64,000 nt of DNA from JBBBNV01 sp037137075 (GTDB lineage: Bacteria > Bacillota > Bacilli > Paenibacillales > NBRC-103111), in NCBI RefSeq assembly GCF_037137075.1, contig NZ_JBBBNV010000025.1:1-64000 (forward strand). Reading direction: 5' to 3'. The notes under the pieces were generated by a model. It was not told the DNA's origin. It searched no databases and saw nothing but the letters and a program-made list of their open reading frames with translations. Positions within the stretch are counted from its first letter, which is position 1. Every line of letters begins with the position of its first letter. This document shows positions 17,915 through 26,384 of the stretch, piece after piece. Both the position numbers and the translations under genes were made by a program.

Positions 17915-17955
17915 TGTAAACTATATTGACATTAACTTTAAGTTCAGTGTATAGT
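17915..17955 (+). promoter_or_regulatory. nirB operon promoter with overlapping TnrA/GlnR-type box
   Basis: TTGACA (17926-17931) and TATAGT (17950-17955) are spaced by 18 bases. TGTAAACTATATTGACA (17915-17931) again fits TGTNA-N7-TNACA and covers the -35 element, a position expected for repression or close activator contact. Confidence 0.7.
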
Positions 17956-17981
17956 TACGATACAAACCTCATATTTTTCAC

Positions 17982-18075
17982 GAATACAACGGTGTATTCA
18001 GTTGAACCGGCAATGAAGCCTGTTTCGTTTTCAAGGGGAGCCTACCTGCGCCCCGGGGACGTGACGGGCTTTTTC
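17982..18075 (+). ncRNA. ANTAR-responsive leader: two hexaloop hairpins overlapping a terminator
   Basis: P1 is GAATAC-AACGGT-GTATTC (17982-17999). P2 is GGC-AATGAA-GCC (18009-18020), extendable with one mismatch. Both loops are six bases with A at position 1 and G at position 4, the ANTAR target rule. The 3' arm of P2 (GCCTGT, 18018-18023) also pairs with ACGGGC (18064-18069), followed by TTTTT, within a longer GC-rich terminator hairpin. The two folds exclude each other, so ANTAR binding to P1-P2 would permit transcription into nirB. Confidence 0.8.
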
Positions 18076-18118
18076 TTATTTATTCACCTGGGCTTGCATT
18101 TGAAAGGAGAGAAAACCA

Positions 18119-20560
18119 ATGACTGCTCCGAGAAAATTAATTCTGATTGGTAACGGTATGGCTGGAGTTCGTGCCATAGAGCATCTGCTGAAGCTTGCGC
18201 CGGAGGCGTATGAAATTACGATCTTCGGGGCCGAGCCGCATCCGAACTACAACCGGATTATGTTGTCCTCCGTTCTGGCGGGCGGCGTGGAGATGAAGGA
18301 TATTGTCATCAACGACTTGGCCTGGTACGAGGAAAATAGCATCCGCCTGCATACCGGGCATACCGTGACGCGTATCGATACACAGCTAAAAAAGGTCCTA
18401 ACGGATAAAGGGCTGGAGGCAGAGTATGACGAGGTCATTATCGCCACAGGCTCCCACCCGTTCATGCTGCCCATTCCAGGGGCGGATAAAGAAGGCGTTA
18501 TCGCCTTCCGGGACATCAAGGATTGCGAAACGATGATGGACGCGTCCAAAAAATATAAACAGGCCGTTGTCATCGGAGGCGGGCTGCTCGGTCTGGAGGC
18601 CGCTAGAGGACTGCTGCACCTGGGCATGGACGTATCCGTCGTCCATATTCATTCCTATTTAATGGAGCGCCAGCTGGACGAACCGGCAGCCAAGATGCTG
18701 CAGCGCGAGCTGGAGGCTCAGGGCATGAAGTTCCTGCTGCAAAAGCAGACCGCTTCCGTCGCCGGCAAACGCCGGGCGCAGGGGCTTACGTTTGCCGACG
18801 GCAGCGAGGTGGCGGCTGACCTTGTCGTGATGGCGGTCGGCATCAAGCCGAATGTCGATGTAGCCAAGGCGTCCGGCATTACGGTTAACCGGGGCATCGT
18901 GGTGGACGACTTCATGCAAACGAACGTACCCGGCGTGTACGCAGTCGGGGAATGCGCCGAGCATCGCGGTATTGCCTACGGGCTTGTAGCCCCCCTGTAC
19001 GACCAGGGCGCTGTGCTGGCCAAGCGGCTTGCCGGTGTCGAAACTCCCGGCTATGCAGGATCGGTAACCTCAACCAAGCTGAAGGTATCCGGCGTGGATG
19101 TATTCTCGGCCGGCAAATTCGATGAAGCTCCGGGAACCCGCGCGCTGAAAATTCAGGACGACCTGGCCGGGACCTATAAGAAGCTCGTTATTCAGGACGG
19201 GAAGCTCGTCGGCGCGGTACTGTTCGGGGATACCTCCGACGGCGCTGAGCTGTTCTCCTCCATCAAAAAGGAGGAAAACATAGCCGGCCGTGAGAAGGAG
19301 CTGCTGCTGGGCATTTCCTCCGACCTGCTCGGATCGTCCGGTTCAGGGGACAGCAAGTATGAGGCCATGGCCGATGATGAGATTGTATGCGGCTGTAACG
19401 GGGTTTCCAAAAGCACGATCAAGCACGCCATTCAGGAGAAGGGCTGTACCAGCGTAGGGGCAATCAAGTCATGCACCAAGGCGTCCGCTTCCTGCGGCGG
19501 CTGCAAGCCGATTGTGGAAGGCCTCCTAAGAGTGTATGCCGGCGATGCCGTGAGCGAGCCGATCAAAGAAGGCATCTGCGGCTGTACCACACTAAGCCGT
19601 GACGAAATCGTGGAAAAAATGACGCAAATGCGGCTGATGAGCACGAAGGAAGTCATGCACGTGCTGGATTGGCACAATAAAGAGGGCTGCTCCAAATGCC
19701 GTCCGGCCCTGAACTATTACCTCGGCATGCTGTTCCCGGAAGAATACGTGGACGAGAAGGAATCCCGCTTCACCAACGAGCGCTACCACGCCAATATTCA
19801 AAAGGACGGCACCTACTCGGTCGTACCCCGCATCTACGGCGGCGTGACTTCCCCGGCCGACCTGAAAAAAATTGCTGCAGTAGCCGAAAAATACGACGTG
19901 CCGATGGTCAAGTTCACCGGCGGGCAGCGGCTCGATTTGCTGGGCGTGAAGAAAGAGGATTTGCCTAAGATTTGGGAGGAGCTGGATATGCCTTCCGGCC
20001 ACGCTTACGGCAAAACACTGCGAACAGTCAAGACCTGCGTCGGCTCCACCTTCTGCCGGTTCGGCACCCAGGATTCGATTGCCATGGGCATCCGGATGGA
20101 AAAAGCGTTTGAGCGAATGACGGCGCCGGCCAAGGTCAAGCTTGCCGTCTCCGGTTGTCCCCGCAACTGTGCGGAAGCCACGATTAAGGATCTCGGCGTC
20201 GTAGCGATTGACGGCGGCTGGGAGCTGTATGTCGGCGGGAACGGCGGGGTCAAGGTCAGAGCCTGCGATCTGCTCTGCACCGTCAAAACCGAAGATGAGG
20301 TTATGGAATGGGGCAGCGCCTACCTGCAATATTACCGGGAGAACGCCCAGTGGAATGAGCGTACCGCGGCATGGCTGGAGCGTGTCGGCCTGGATTCGAT
20401 TAAGAAGGCACTGGAGAAGCAGGAAGATCGCCTCGCTCTTGTGGAGCGCATTGAGAAAACGCTCAGCCTGACGACCGACCCATGGAAAGAAATCGTACAA
20501 AACGATCATCTCCGCAAAAACTTCGAACCGTTATCCGGTGTCCAGCCGGTATCCATCTAA
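18119..20560 (+). CDS. nirB: Assimilatory nitrite reductase [NAD(P)H] large subunit
   Basis: 813 residues, full family length, with GGAGAG before the ATG. Order of domains: FAD/NAD(P)H oxidoreductase (about 1-310, IGNGMAGVRAIE, VVIGGGLLGLEAA); BFD-like [2Fe-2S] domain (CGCNGVSKSTI...SCGGCKP near 425-465); a second cysteine cluster (CGCTTLSRDE, CSKCRP); a ferredoxin-like half-domain; and the sirohaem/[4Fe-4S] domain with TCVGSTFCRFGTQDS (about 639) and SGCPRNC (about 679). It reduces nitrite to ammonium in the cytoplasm. It leads nirB-nirD-nirC-cobA under an ANTAR-controlled leader; equivalent to Bacillus nasD. Confidence 0.96.
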   Translation: MTAPRKLILIGNGMAGVRAIEHLLKLAPEAYEITIFGAEPHPNYNRIMLSSVLAGGVEMKDIVINDLAWYEENSIRLHTGHTVTRIDTQLKKVLTDKGLEAEYDEVIIATGSHPFMLPIPGADKEGVIAFRDIKDCETMMDASKKYKQAVVIGGGLLGLEAARGLLHLGMDVSVVHIHSYLMERQLDEPAAKMLQRELEAQGMKFLLQKQTASVAGKRRAQGLTFADGSEVAADLVVMAVGIKPNVDVAKASGITVNRGIVVDDFMQTNVPGVYAVGECAEHRGIAYGLVAPLYDQGAVLAKRLAGVETPGYAGSVTSTKLKVSGVDVFSAGKFDEAPGTRALKIQDDLAGTYKKLVIQDGKLVGAVLFGDTSDGAELFSSIKKEENIAGREKELLLGISSDLLGSSGSGDSKYEAMADDEIVCGCNGVSKSTIKHAIQEKGCTSVGAIKSCTKASASCGGCKPIVEGLLRVYAGDAVSEPIKEGICGCTTLSRDEIVEKMTQMRLMSTKEVMHVLDWHNKEGCSKCRPALNYYLGMLFPEEYVDEKESRFTNERYHANIQKDGTYSVVPRIYGGVTSPADLKKIAAVAEKYDVPMVKFTGGQRLDLLGVKKEDLPKIWEELDMPSGHAYGKTLRTVKTCVGSTFCRFGTQDSIAMGIRMEKAFERMTAPAKVKLAVSGCPRNCAEATIKDLGVVAIDGGWELYVGGNGGVKVRACDLLCTVKTEDEVMEWGSAYLQYYRENAQWNERTAAWLERVGLDSIKKALEKQEDRLALVERIEKTLSLTTDPWKEIVQNDHLRKNFEPLSGVQPVSI

Positions 20561-20572
20561 GGAGGCATCCCT

Positions 20573-20881
20573 ATGGCAAAACTACTGGTAGGACAATTAT
20601 CCGATATCGATATCAAGGGCTCCCGGACGATTCGTCTGGATCATATCGAAATCGCCGTTTTCCGCCTGTCGGACGACAGCGTGCTTGCTGTAGAGAACCG
20701 CTGCCCGCATAAGGGCGGACAGCTGTCGGAGGGGATGGTGTGCGGCTCGGCCGTGCACTGCCCGCTGCATGACTGGAAGGTAGACCTGCGCAGCGGGCGG
20801 GTTCACGAGCCGGACGACGGCTGCGTAACAACCTTTCCAACCGAAATTGATCAAAGCGGGTCCATTTACATCACCATTTAA
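20573..20881 (+). CDS. nirD: Nitrite reductase small subunit (Rieske-type)
   Basis: 102 residues, preceded by AGGAGG 12 bp after nirB. The Rieske [2Fe-2S] ligands are seen as CPHKGG and CPLHDWK. NirD pairs with NirB in assimilatory nitrite reductases; equivalent to Bacillus nasE. Some family members lack the cluster ligands, but here both Cys-X-His boxes are intact. Confidence 0.94.
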   Translation: MAKLLVGQLSDIDIKGSRTIRLDHIEIAVFRLSDDSVLAVENRCPHKGGQLSEGMVCGSAVHCPLHDWKVDLRSGRVHEPDDGCVTTFPTEIDQSGSIYITI

Positions 20882-20895
20882 GGAGCGTGAGCACC

Positions 20896-21759
20896 ATGGC
20901 ATACATCAAACCTGCAGAAGTGCTCGACTCCATGATCGAAGCCGGGACCGACAAAGGAAAGCTTGGCATTGTTCATCTGATTATTCGCGGTTTTTTGGCC
21001 GGGGCCATCCTGGCGTGCGCAACGACACTGGCGTTCACGGCCGTCTCGCAAACCTCCATCGGTCTTGCGGGCGCCCTTATTTTCCCCGTCGGCTTCGTCA
21101 TTATCGTGCTGCTCGGGCTGGAGCTGGTCACAGGAAGCTTCGCACTGATTCCATTGGCTGTGCTGGAACGAAGGGTTACCGTAGCCCAGATGCTGACCAA
21201 TTATGGCTGGGTCATTATCGGCCATCTGCTCGGATGTACGGTGTACGCCATCCTATACGGCATGACCGTGACCAAGATGGGAACCGATCCGGGCAACCCG
21301 TTGGCGCAAATGCTCATCCAGCTTAGCGAGGCCAAAACCCTCGGCTACAAGCAGCTGGGCGGAGACGGACTTGTACTCGTCATCGTCAAGGCTGTCCTGT
21401 GCAACTGGATGGTAACGCTTGGCGTCGTGATGGCGATGACCTCCAAATCGACCGCAGGCAAAATCATTGCCATGTGGCTGCCCGTTCTCACCTTTTTCGC
21501 CCAGGGCTTCGAGCATGCTGTTGTGAATATGTTCGTCATTCCGGCAGGCATGATGCTCGGCGCCAAGGTGACCCTGTGGGACTGGTGGATCTGGAATCAG
21601 ATTCCCGTCCTAATCGGCAACTTCGTCGGCGGATCGCTGTTTACCGGAATGTTGTTTTACTTGTCGCAGCGTAACCGGAAGCGGCCGGAAGCTTCGGAGC
21701 TCCGTTTCAATACACATGAGGCCACAGCCGTATCTGTGGAGAAAAGCGGTCTGTCATGA
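20896..21759 (+). CDS. nirC: Formate/nitrite transporter family protein
   Basis: About 287 residues. ATG 20896 is chosen because GGAG (20882-20885) is only one base from the alternative GTG at 20887. Six hydrophobic segments are visible, with FNT landmarks GFLAGAILACATTLAF, PVGFVIIVLLGLELVTGSF and NWMVTLGVVMAM, then QGFEHAVVNMFVIPAGMMLG. It forms a pentameric nitrite channel in the family. It follows nirD closely and its stop overlaps the cobA start as ATGA, so it supplies nitrite to NirBD. Confidence 0.92.
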   Translation: MAYIKPAEVLDSMIEAGTDKGKLGIVHLIIRGFLAGAILACATTLAFTAVSQTSIGLAGALIFPVGFVIIVLLGLELVTGSFALIPLAVLERRVTVAQMLTNYGWVIIGHLLGCTVYAILYGMTVTKMGTDPGNPLAQMLIQLSEAKTLGYKQLGGDGLVLVIVKAVLCNWMVTLGVVMAMTSKSTAGKIIAMWLPVLTFFAQGFEHAVVNMFVIPAGMMLGAKVTLWDWWIWNQIPVLIGNFVGGSLFTGMLFYLSQRNRKRPEASELRFNTHEATAVSVEKSGLS

Positions 21760-22538
21760 GCGCGCCGGGGACCGTCTACATTGTCGGGGCCGGACCGGGA
21801 GATCCGGAGCTGATTACCGTCAAAGCGATGCGCCGCATTCAGACCGCCGACGTTATCCTTTACGACCGGCTGGCGAGCAAGGAGCTGCTGGAATATGCCC
21901 GGCCGGATGCCGAGCTGGTGTACTGCGGCAAGGCTCCGGGATCTCATGCTATGCCGCAGGAACAGATTAACCGGCTGTTAGTCGACAATGCCCTGAACGG
22001 CAAGCAGGTCGTTCGACTCAAGGGAGGCGACCCGTTCGTCTTCGGCCGCGGGGGCGAAGAGGTGATGGCGCTAGCTGAATACGGGCTTCCTTACGAGATG
22101 ATTCCGGGCATCACCTCGGCTATCGGCGCAGCGGCAGCAGCCGGCATCCCTGTCACCCACCGGGACTACGCTTCCTCCTTCGCCTGTGTAACCGGAAGCC
22201 GCTGCCATGGCGACAAATCGCCGGTCCGTTGGGATTTACTGGCGCACGGAGTGGATACTTTGGCCATCTATATGGGTGTGAGCCAGCTGCCGTACATCCG
22301 GGAAGAGCTGCTGAAGCATGGGAAGCCCCCCTCTACGCCGGTGGCCTTCATCGAGCGGGGGACGACCTCCCGGCAGCGCACCATTACCGGCACCTTGGCG
22401 GATATTCACAAGCTGGCCGAAGCCGTGCAGCTTCGCAATCCGGCGCTCATCATTATCGGGGAGGTCGTGACCGTCCGTGAGCAGCTTCTCCGGGCGGAGC
22501 AGCAGGCGTTATCCCACGCCCAGGCCTTAATCGGATAA
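21756..22538 (+). CDS. cobA: Uroporphyrinogen-III C-methyltransferase
   Basis: 260 residues, single-domain SUMT length. Motifs: VGAGPGDPELITVKA, YDRL, RLKGGDPFVFGRGGEE, PGITSA and GIPVTHRD. It methylates uroporphyrinogen III twice with SAM to precorrin-2, the first step to the sirohaem needed by NirB. Translationally coupled to nirC by a 4-base overlap. The oxidase/chelatase steps are not encoded here. Confidence 0.93.
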   Translation: MSAPGTVYIVGAGPGDPELITVKAMRRIQTADVILYDRLASKELLEYARPDAELVYCGKAPGSHAMPQEQINRLLVDNALNGKQVVRLKGGDPFVFGRGGEEVMALAEYGLPYEMIPGITSAIGAAAAAGIPVTHRDYASSFACVTGSRCHGDKSPVRWDLLAHGVDTLAIYMGVSQLPYIREELLKHGKPPSTPVAFIERGTTSRQRTITGTLADIHKLAEAVQLRNPALIIIGEVVTVREQLLRAEQQALSHAQALIG

Positions 22539-22543
22539 ACAAG

Positions 22544-22604
22544 CAGCAAGAAGAAGCTCCTATCCCATCACGTATTATGATGGAATGGGCGCTTCTTCTT
22601 GCTG
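22544..22604 (+). terminator. Long hairpin ending the nir operon
   Basis: CAGCAAGAAGAAGC (22544-22557) pairs perfectly with GCTTCTTCTTGCTG (22591-22604), with an inner CCATCA/TGATGG stem. The T-run is weak and delayed, so termination is inferred from the stem. Confidence 0.65.
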
Positions 22605-22689
22605 TGGTTAGATTCGCTTTCTCTTTTTTGTCTTCCCCCACCGGAGCAGCGGGGAATTCACTGCCTCATTTACGCCGGTGACCTCCGGC

Positions 22690-23718
22690 TCATGATGATT
22701 TCTCACCGGAGCCGGCCTTTTCCCGGAATTTCTTGTACAAGGCGCCGATGGTTTCCCCGTTTAATTGGATGTTATGCTCGTAAGCGTACTTGATCGCATA
22801 GCCAAGCGCCAAGGTCGTTGCCCCGGCGACTCCCGCGCCCGCCACCGAGCCGGCTCCCGGGAACAGCTTGACCACTTGCCGGAAAATGCTTTTTCCGATG
22901 TTGCCGACAATCGAAGCGATTACCAGCTCCTTAGCCGCTTCCTTCGTAATCGGCTTCTCGTACAGCACCGCCAGCCGCGTGAGCAGGCCGATTTGAATCG
23001 CCGTAATCGGGACAATGTCCGCCCCCGGAATCGGCGCGGCACCGACGGCCCCGGCTGAAGCCGCGGCGCCGACTATCCAGGCGTTGGCTGTCGCTGATTT
23101 TTCCTTTATGCTTTTGGCAAAAAGAATGTCCTTACTCTTTTTTTTCAGAATTTCGAGAATGCTGCTGCGCAGCCTGTCGATGTTCTCCCCTGTCCGGGAG
23201 GAAACGGGAACCACTTCGTAACGATCCCCGGTTTCTTTCTTAATCCGGGCGATCAGCCGGTCGATTTCATCTGCCGCGTCAATTTTGTTCAGCACGATGA
23301 GAATATCCTTGTTCACTCGCTCGACCTTGTCAAAGGATTGCTTCTCCGCCTCGGAGAAAACCGTCCCTGCCGCATTCAGGAAAAACAGAATGATATCCGC
23401 CTGTTTGAAATAGGACAGGGTCACTTCCGAATGTTGTATATTCACATCGTTTAACCCGGGGGTATCCACGAAGTAGATGTTGTCTTTATACTGAACGGGC
23501 TTGATTTCCGTCGTTTCCCCCGGCTCAGCGCCGACTCCCGCCACCTCTTCCCCGACAATACGGTTCATGGTGGAGGATTTGCCGGCATTCACATCGCCGA
23601 TCAGGGCGATCATCAGCTCTTTATCGAGCTGGCGGTTAATCTCGTCCATTTCCCGATCGTAGGCTTCCTCTGCTGCAAGCTTGATCTGCTCTTCCCACAG
23701 CTTCTCGTTATCGTTCAC
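22690..23718 (-). CDS. Era-like GTPase with C-terminal membrane/DUF697-like domain
   Basis: About 342 residues. GTG 23718 is preferred since GGGGA lies 8 bases upstream; an ATG at 23733 has no such site. GTPase motifs: G1 GDVNAGKSS, G3 DTPG, G4 NKID, G5-like SSRTG. After residue 210 comes a Gly/Ala-rich hydrophobic segment (IVGAAASAGAVGAAPIPGADIVPITAIQIGLLTRLA) as in DUF697 proteins, which associate with membranes. It stands alone, convergent with the nir operon. The cellular role is unknown; related proteins are linked to membrane or division stress. Confidence 0.8.
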   Translation of the reverse strand: MNDNEKLWEEQIKLAAEEAYDREMDEINRQLDKELMIALIGDVNAGKSSTMNRIVGEEVAGVGAEPGETTEIKPVQYKDNIYFVDTPGLNDVNIQHSEVTLSYFKQADIILFFLNAAGTVFSEAEKQSFDKVERVNKDILIVLNKIDAADEIDRLIARIKKETGDRYEVVPVSSRTGENIDRLRSSILEILKKKSKDILFAKSIKEKSATANAWIVGAAASAGAVGAAPIPGADIVPITAIQIGLLTRLAVLYEKPITKEAAKELVIASIVGNIGKSIFRQVVKLFPGAGSVAGAGVAGATTLALGYAIKYAYEHNIQLNGETIGALYKKFREKAGSGEKSS

Positions 23719-23941
23719 AGCACAATTCCCCATTCATCTCATATGTGGTGTCTTTGGAAGTTTTGCCCTCCACTCGATGTTCTAATAGTTCAATAAAAGC
23801 TGTCGAAATTCCTCTTTTTTTGCTCGTCCGATAGCGCGATCTGCAGAACTGTCTGTCGCGGGGAACGGTGTGTCAATATCATAAGTAGATGCTATGTGCG
23901 TTTTCATCCCACAAGACTGATGCAAGAAAGGGCCCGCCTCT

Positions 23942-24325
23942 ATGAATTTTCAGCAGCTCACCGCCATGATTCCGGTCTTCGAGCATGTGCAGTCCAGCTC
24001 CGTCTCTCAAGCCTTGAGCTGCCCCGCCAACAGCTGCATGATGATCGTCGTCCGCCGGGGACACGTAACGATTGTAGCAGGCGGCAGGGAGCCGGTCATC
24101 GTCACGCAGGGGTTCTCCTGCCATTCCAGGCACAGCCCGATTGAAGTCCAGGTGCCCCGGACCAAAGAGGCCGAGTACGGGGCCGATCTGATGCTGCTGG
24201 GCGATTGCCTTGGCCGCAGCATCATGATTCCCCGGGAGGTGCCCGTCGGGATTATGACCGCTATCATCGGCGCGCCATACTTCGTATATTTGCTAAGAAA
24301 AGAGCGTGTCCGCCGATCGAAATAA
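23942..24325 (+). pseudogene. In-frame fusion relic: AraC-type regulator N-terminus joined to FecCD permease C-terminus
   Basis: 127 codons, open. Residues 1 to about 78 look like the effector-binding arm of an AraC regulator (FEHVQSSSVSQALSCPANSCMMIVVRRGHVTIVAGGREPV). From about 80 the sequence becomes GADLMLLGDCLGRSIMIPREVPVGIMTAIIGAPYFVYLLRK. That is the conserved C-terminal end of FecCD siderophore permeases (PRE.PVG..TA..GAP.F). Neither half keeps a functional domain. The simplest reading is a deletion removing the rest of a regulator gene and most of neighbouring iron-siderophore transporter genes. A strong terminator downstream fits the old operon end. Confidence 0.75.
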
Positions 24326-24468
24326 CCGGCGCGATCGACAGCCGAATAACGCCTAAAGGGCCGGCACCGCCATACAACAGGCTCTATCGGTTCATGCCGT
24401 GAAAATAAAAGCCATATGCAGCCGTGTCGGGCTGTCCGTAATGCTGCCCAGGCCCAAGCTGCAAGAAA

Positions 24469-24546
24469 AGCAGACCCTTTCTCCTGTTGGAACGCAGACC
24501 CGCCTTGAGGTCATCGTTCAGTGCAGGAGAGGCGTCTGCTTTTTTT
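24469..24546 (+). terminator. Intrinsic terminator downstream of the fusion relic
   Basis: AGCAGAC...TTTCTCCTG (24469-24486) pairs with CAGGAGAGG.GTCTGCT (24524-24540), followed by a run of seven T. Confidence 0.85.
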
Positions 24547-24592
24547 CAATATCAGGCTTCATCCATGGAGCTCGGAACGTTGCCTTCCGCCC

Positions 24593-26152
24593 TTACGAGC
24601 CAGCGGACGGGCCATTCGCGACGGTCGTTTTATTTTTGCCCGTCTCCTTGGAGTGATAAAGGGCTGCATCCGCTTGCTGGTACAGCTCCTCGAATGTGCT
24701 TCCGGGCTGCTCCCCATGCGCAATGCCAATGCTTACGGTCACGGAGATCGTAGCCGCCGGCAGCAGGACAGCGCGCGAAGCGGCGGCGACCCGGAACTTC
24801 TCCGCCTCCTCCAGAGCCTCATAATCGCGATATCCCGAAAGGCATACCGCGAATTCCTCTCCCCCGATTCGGGCCGCGATGCCTTTGCCGCTAAAAAACT
24901 GCTGGAGATGCCCGGCAAAGTCGCTCAGCGCCTGATCCCCCGCCCGATGCCCGTGCGTGTCATTGATGAGCTTGAAATCATCCAGATCGAACAGCAGCAG
25001 GGACACCACGCTCTCTCCCGTTTCCAGCAGCAGATTCACCCGGCGCAGAAATTCCCTGCGATTGAAGACGCCGGTCAGATCGTCCTTCGTCGCCTGATAA
25101 ATCAGCTCGCGCTCATACCGCTTCTTATCGCTATGATCATACAAAATAAGCAGCATCCCGGCGGGCTGAGCATCCTTGGCCCCCACCGGAATAAACGATA
25201 CCCCGTAACACAAATCGTCCTCCTCCGCGAAGTCAATCTCGATGTAATGCTCCTTTTTGGCCCGGTATGCCATTTGAAGGTCAGGATGCGGATGGAAATA
25301 GCTCCGAATCGGCCGGCCAATCCAGGCCGCAGGCCGCTCTCCGCTCATCAAAGCCAGCATCTCCCCGGCGGGCCGGTTCAGGTCGGCTATCACATCATGC
25401 CGGTCCACCAGAATGACCCCGTCCTTCATATGCTCAAACACCTTGTCTTTGGCAATCGGCCATATGGACGCCGCCCGGTTCCGAAACAAGGCCAAATACA
25501 TAATGACTCCGGCCGGGAGAAAGGACAGCGAGGTGTAGCCCAGCACAGGAATATTGAGGATGGGCAGCACCAGCAGAGCCACGACCGGCAGCAGCCCTCC
25601 CCCCAGCAGCAGCAGATGCTGTGTGTAATAATGCTTGGGGGTGTTCGGCAGACAGATAAGCAGGCAGAATACGGCATACAGGCAAAGCAGCTGGCTGTAC
25701 ACAATAAAAGCCATATTCAGCAGTGTCGGTTGAACCGTGATGCTGCTGAGACCCATGACGGTCTCCAGGCCGACGCTGCTGCGCATCAGATGATGGAAGG
25801 GATCAGTATAAATAAGCAGCACATAAAGGGCCATCGGAATAAACAGCCGGAACAGCTGCCGCCTCATCCTATCCGGCGATCGCCCGACATAATCGCGGGC
25901 AAACGCGTAAAAAAACAAACCGCTCAAAAAAAACGGGAGCTGCTGCAGATTACGCCACCACAGCTTTCCCGCAAACGAGTCCGTCATCAGCTCACAGACC
26001 GTCGCAAACACAGCCGCGCTGGAGCACAGCATCAACAGCCACACATAGCGTCTGCCGGGGGTGTTCCGGAATGGATAAGCCCTCAAGCTCACATAGAGCC
26101 CAAATGCACCACCCATCAGCAAATAATACGGATATCCGTGCATCCATTGCAT
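24593..26152 (-). CDS. Membrane diguanylate cyclase (7TM - PAS - GGDEF)
   Basis: About 519 residues from ATG 26152 (GGGGA 8 bases upstream). Seven hydrophobic helices fill residues 10-225, like the histidine-kinase N-terminal 7TM module. A PAS-like domain (FEHMKDGVILVDRHDVIADLNRPAGEML) follows, then a GGDEF domain with LTGVFNRREFL, FDLDDFKLINDTHGHRAGDQAL and the intact active site RIGGEEF near 440. It should make cyclic di-GMP at the membrane. It complements the HD-GYP regulator 10 kb away, though a direct link is not shown. No I-site RxxD is obvious five residues before the active loop. Confidence 0.9.
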   Translation of the reverse strand: MQWMHGYPYYLLMGGAFGLYVSLRAYPFRNTPGRRYVWLLMLCSSAAVFATVCELMTDSFAGKLWWRNLQQLPFFLSGLFFYAFARDYVGRSPDRMRRQLFRLFIPMALYVLLIYTDPFHHLMRSSVGLETVMGLSSITVQPTLLNMAFIVYSQLLCLYAVFCLLICLPNTPKHYYTQHLLLLGGGLLPVVALLVLPILNIPVLGYTSLSFLPAGVIMYLALFRNRAASIWPIAKDKVFEHMKDGVILVDRHDVIADLNRPAGEMLALMSGERPAAWIGRPIRSYFHPHPDLQMAYRAKKEHYIEIDFAEEDDLCYGVSFIPVGAKDAQPAGMLLILYDHSDKKRYERELIYQATKDDLTGVFNRREFLRRVNLLLETGESVVSLLLFDLDDFKLINDTHGHRAGDQALSDFAGHLQQFFSGKGIAARIGGEEFAVCLSGYRDYEALEEAEKFRVAAASRAVLLPAATISVTVSIGIAHGEQPGSTFEELYQQADAALYHSKETGKNKTTVANGPSAGS

Positions 26153-26205
26153 GCTCAATTTCCCCTAATAATTGATGTTTGCAGGGTAATTATAGCCTAC
26201 TTTAC

Positions 26206-26328
26206 CTAGGATATGAACAGCCGGCTGCAGCGTTCGGCAAAAAACTGTCCTGCCTCCGCCAATCGTTCCATTGCACGATATTCGTGTTCCATCCGGCCCT
26301 CTTTTTCTGACAAATCGTTGCCCGGCAT
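26206..26328 (-). CDS. Possible 40-residue ORF, unknown
   Basis: ATG at 26328 with a GGGGGAAGG stretch about 12 bases upstream. The product is charged and helical, ending RCSRLFIS. No family recognised; it could be the tail of a decayed gene. Confidence 0.2.
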   Translation of the reverse strand: MPGNDLSEKEGRMEHEYRAMERLAEAGQFFAERCSRLFIS

Positions 26329-26384
26329 ACAGCGCCATCCTTCCCCCGGACGGCAGGCCGTCATGACGGAACACCTAATCCGGG

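Noticed and set aside
17926..18153. Small ORF across the nirB leader
   Set aside because: It begins in the promoter, runs through the hexaloops and terminator, and has no ribosome site.
24521..26209. Long plus-strand frame of 562 codons opposite the GGDEF gene
   Set aside because: It is the antisense of a well-supported protein and is rich in His, Gln and Arg, typical of an antisense shadow.
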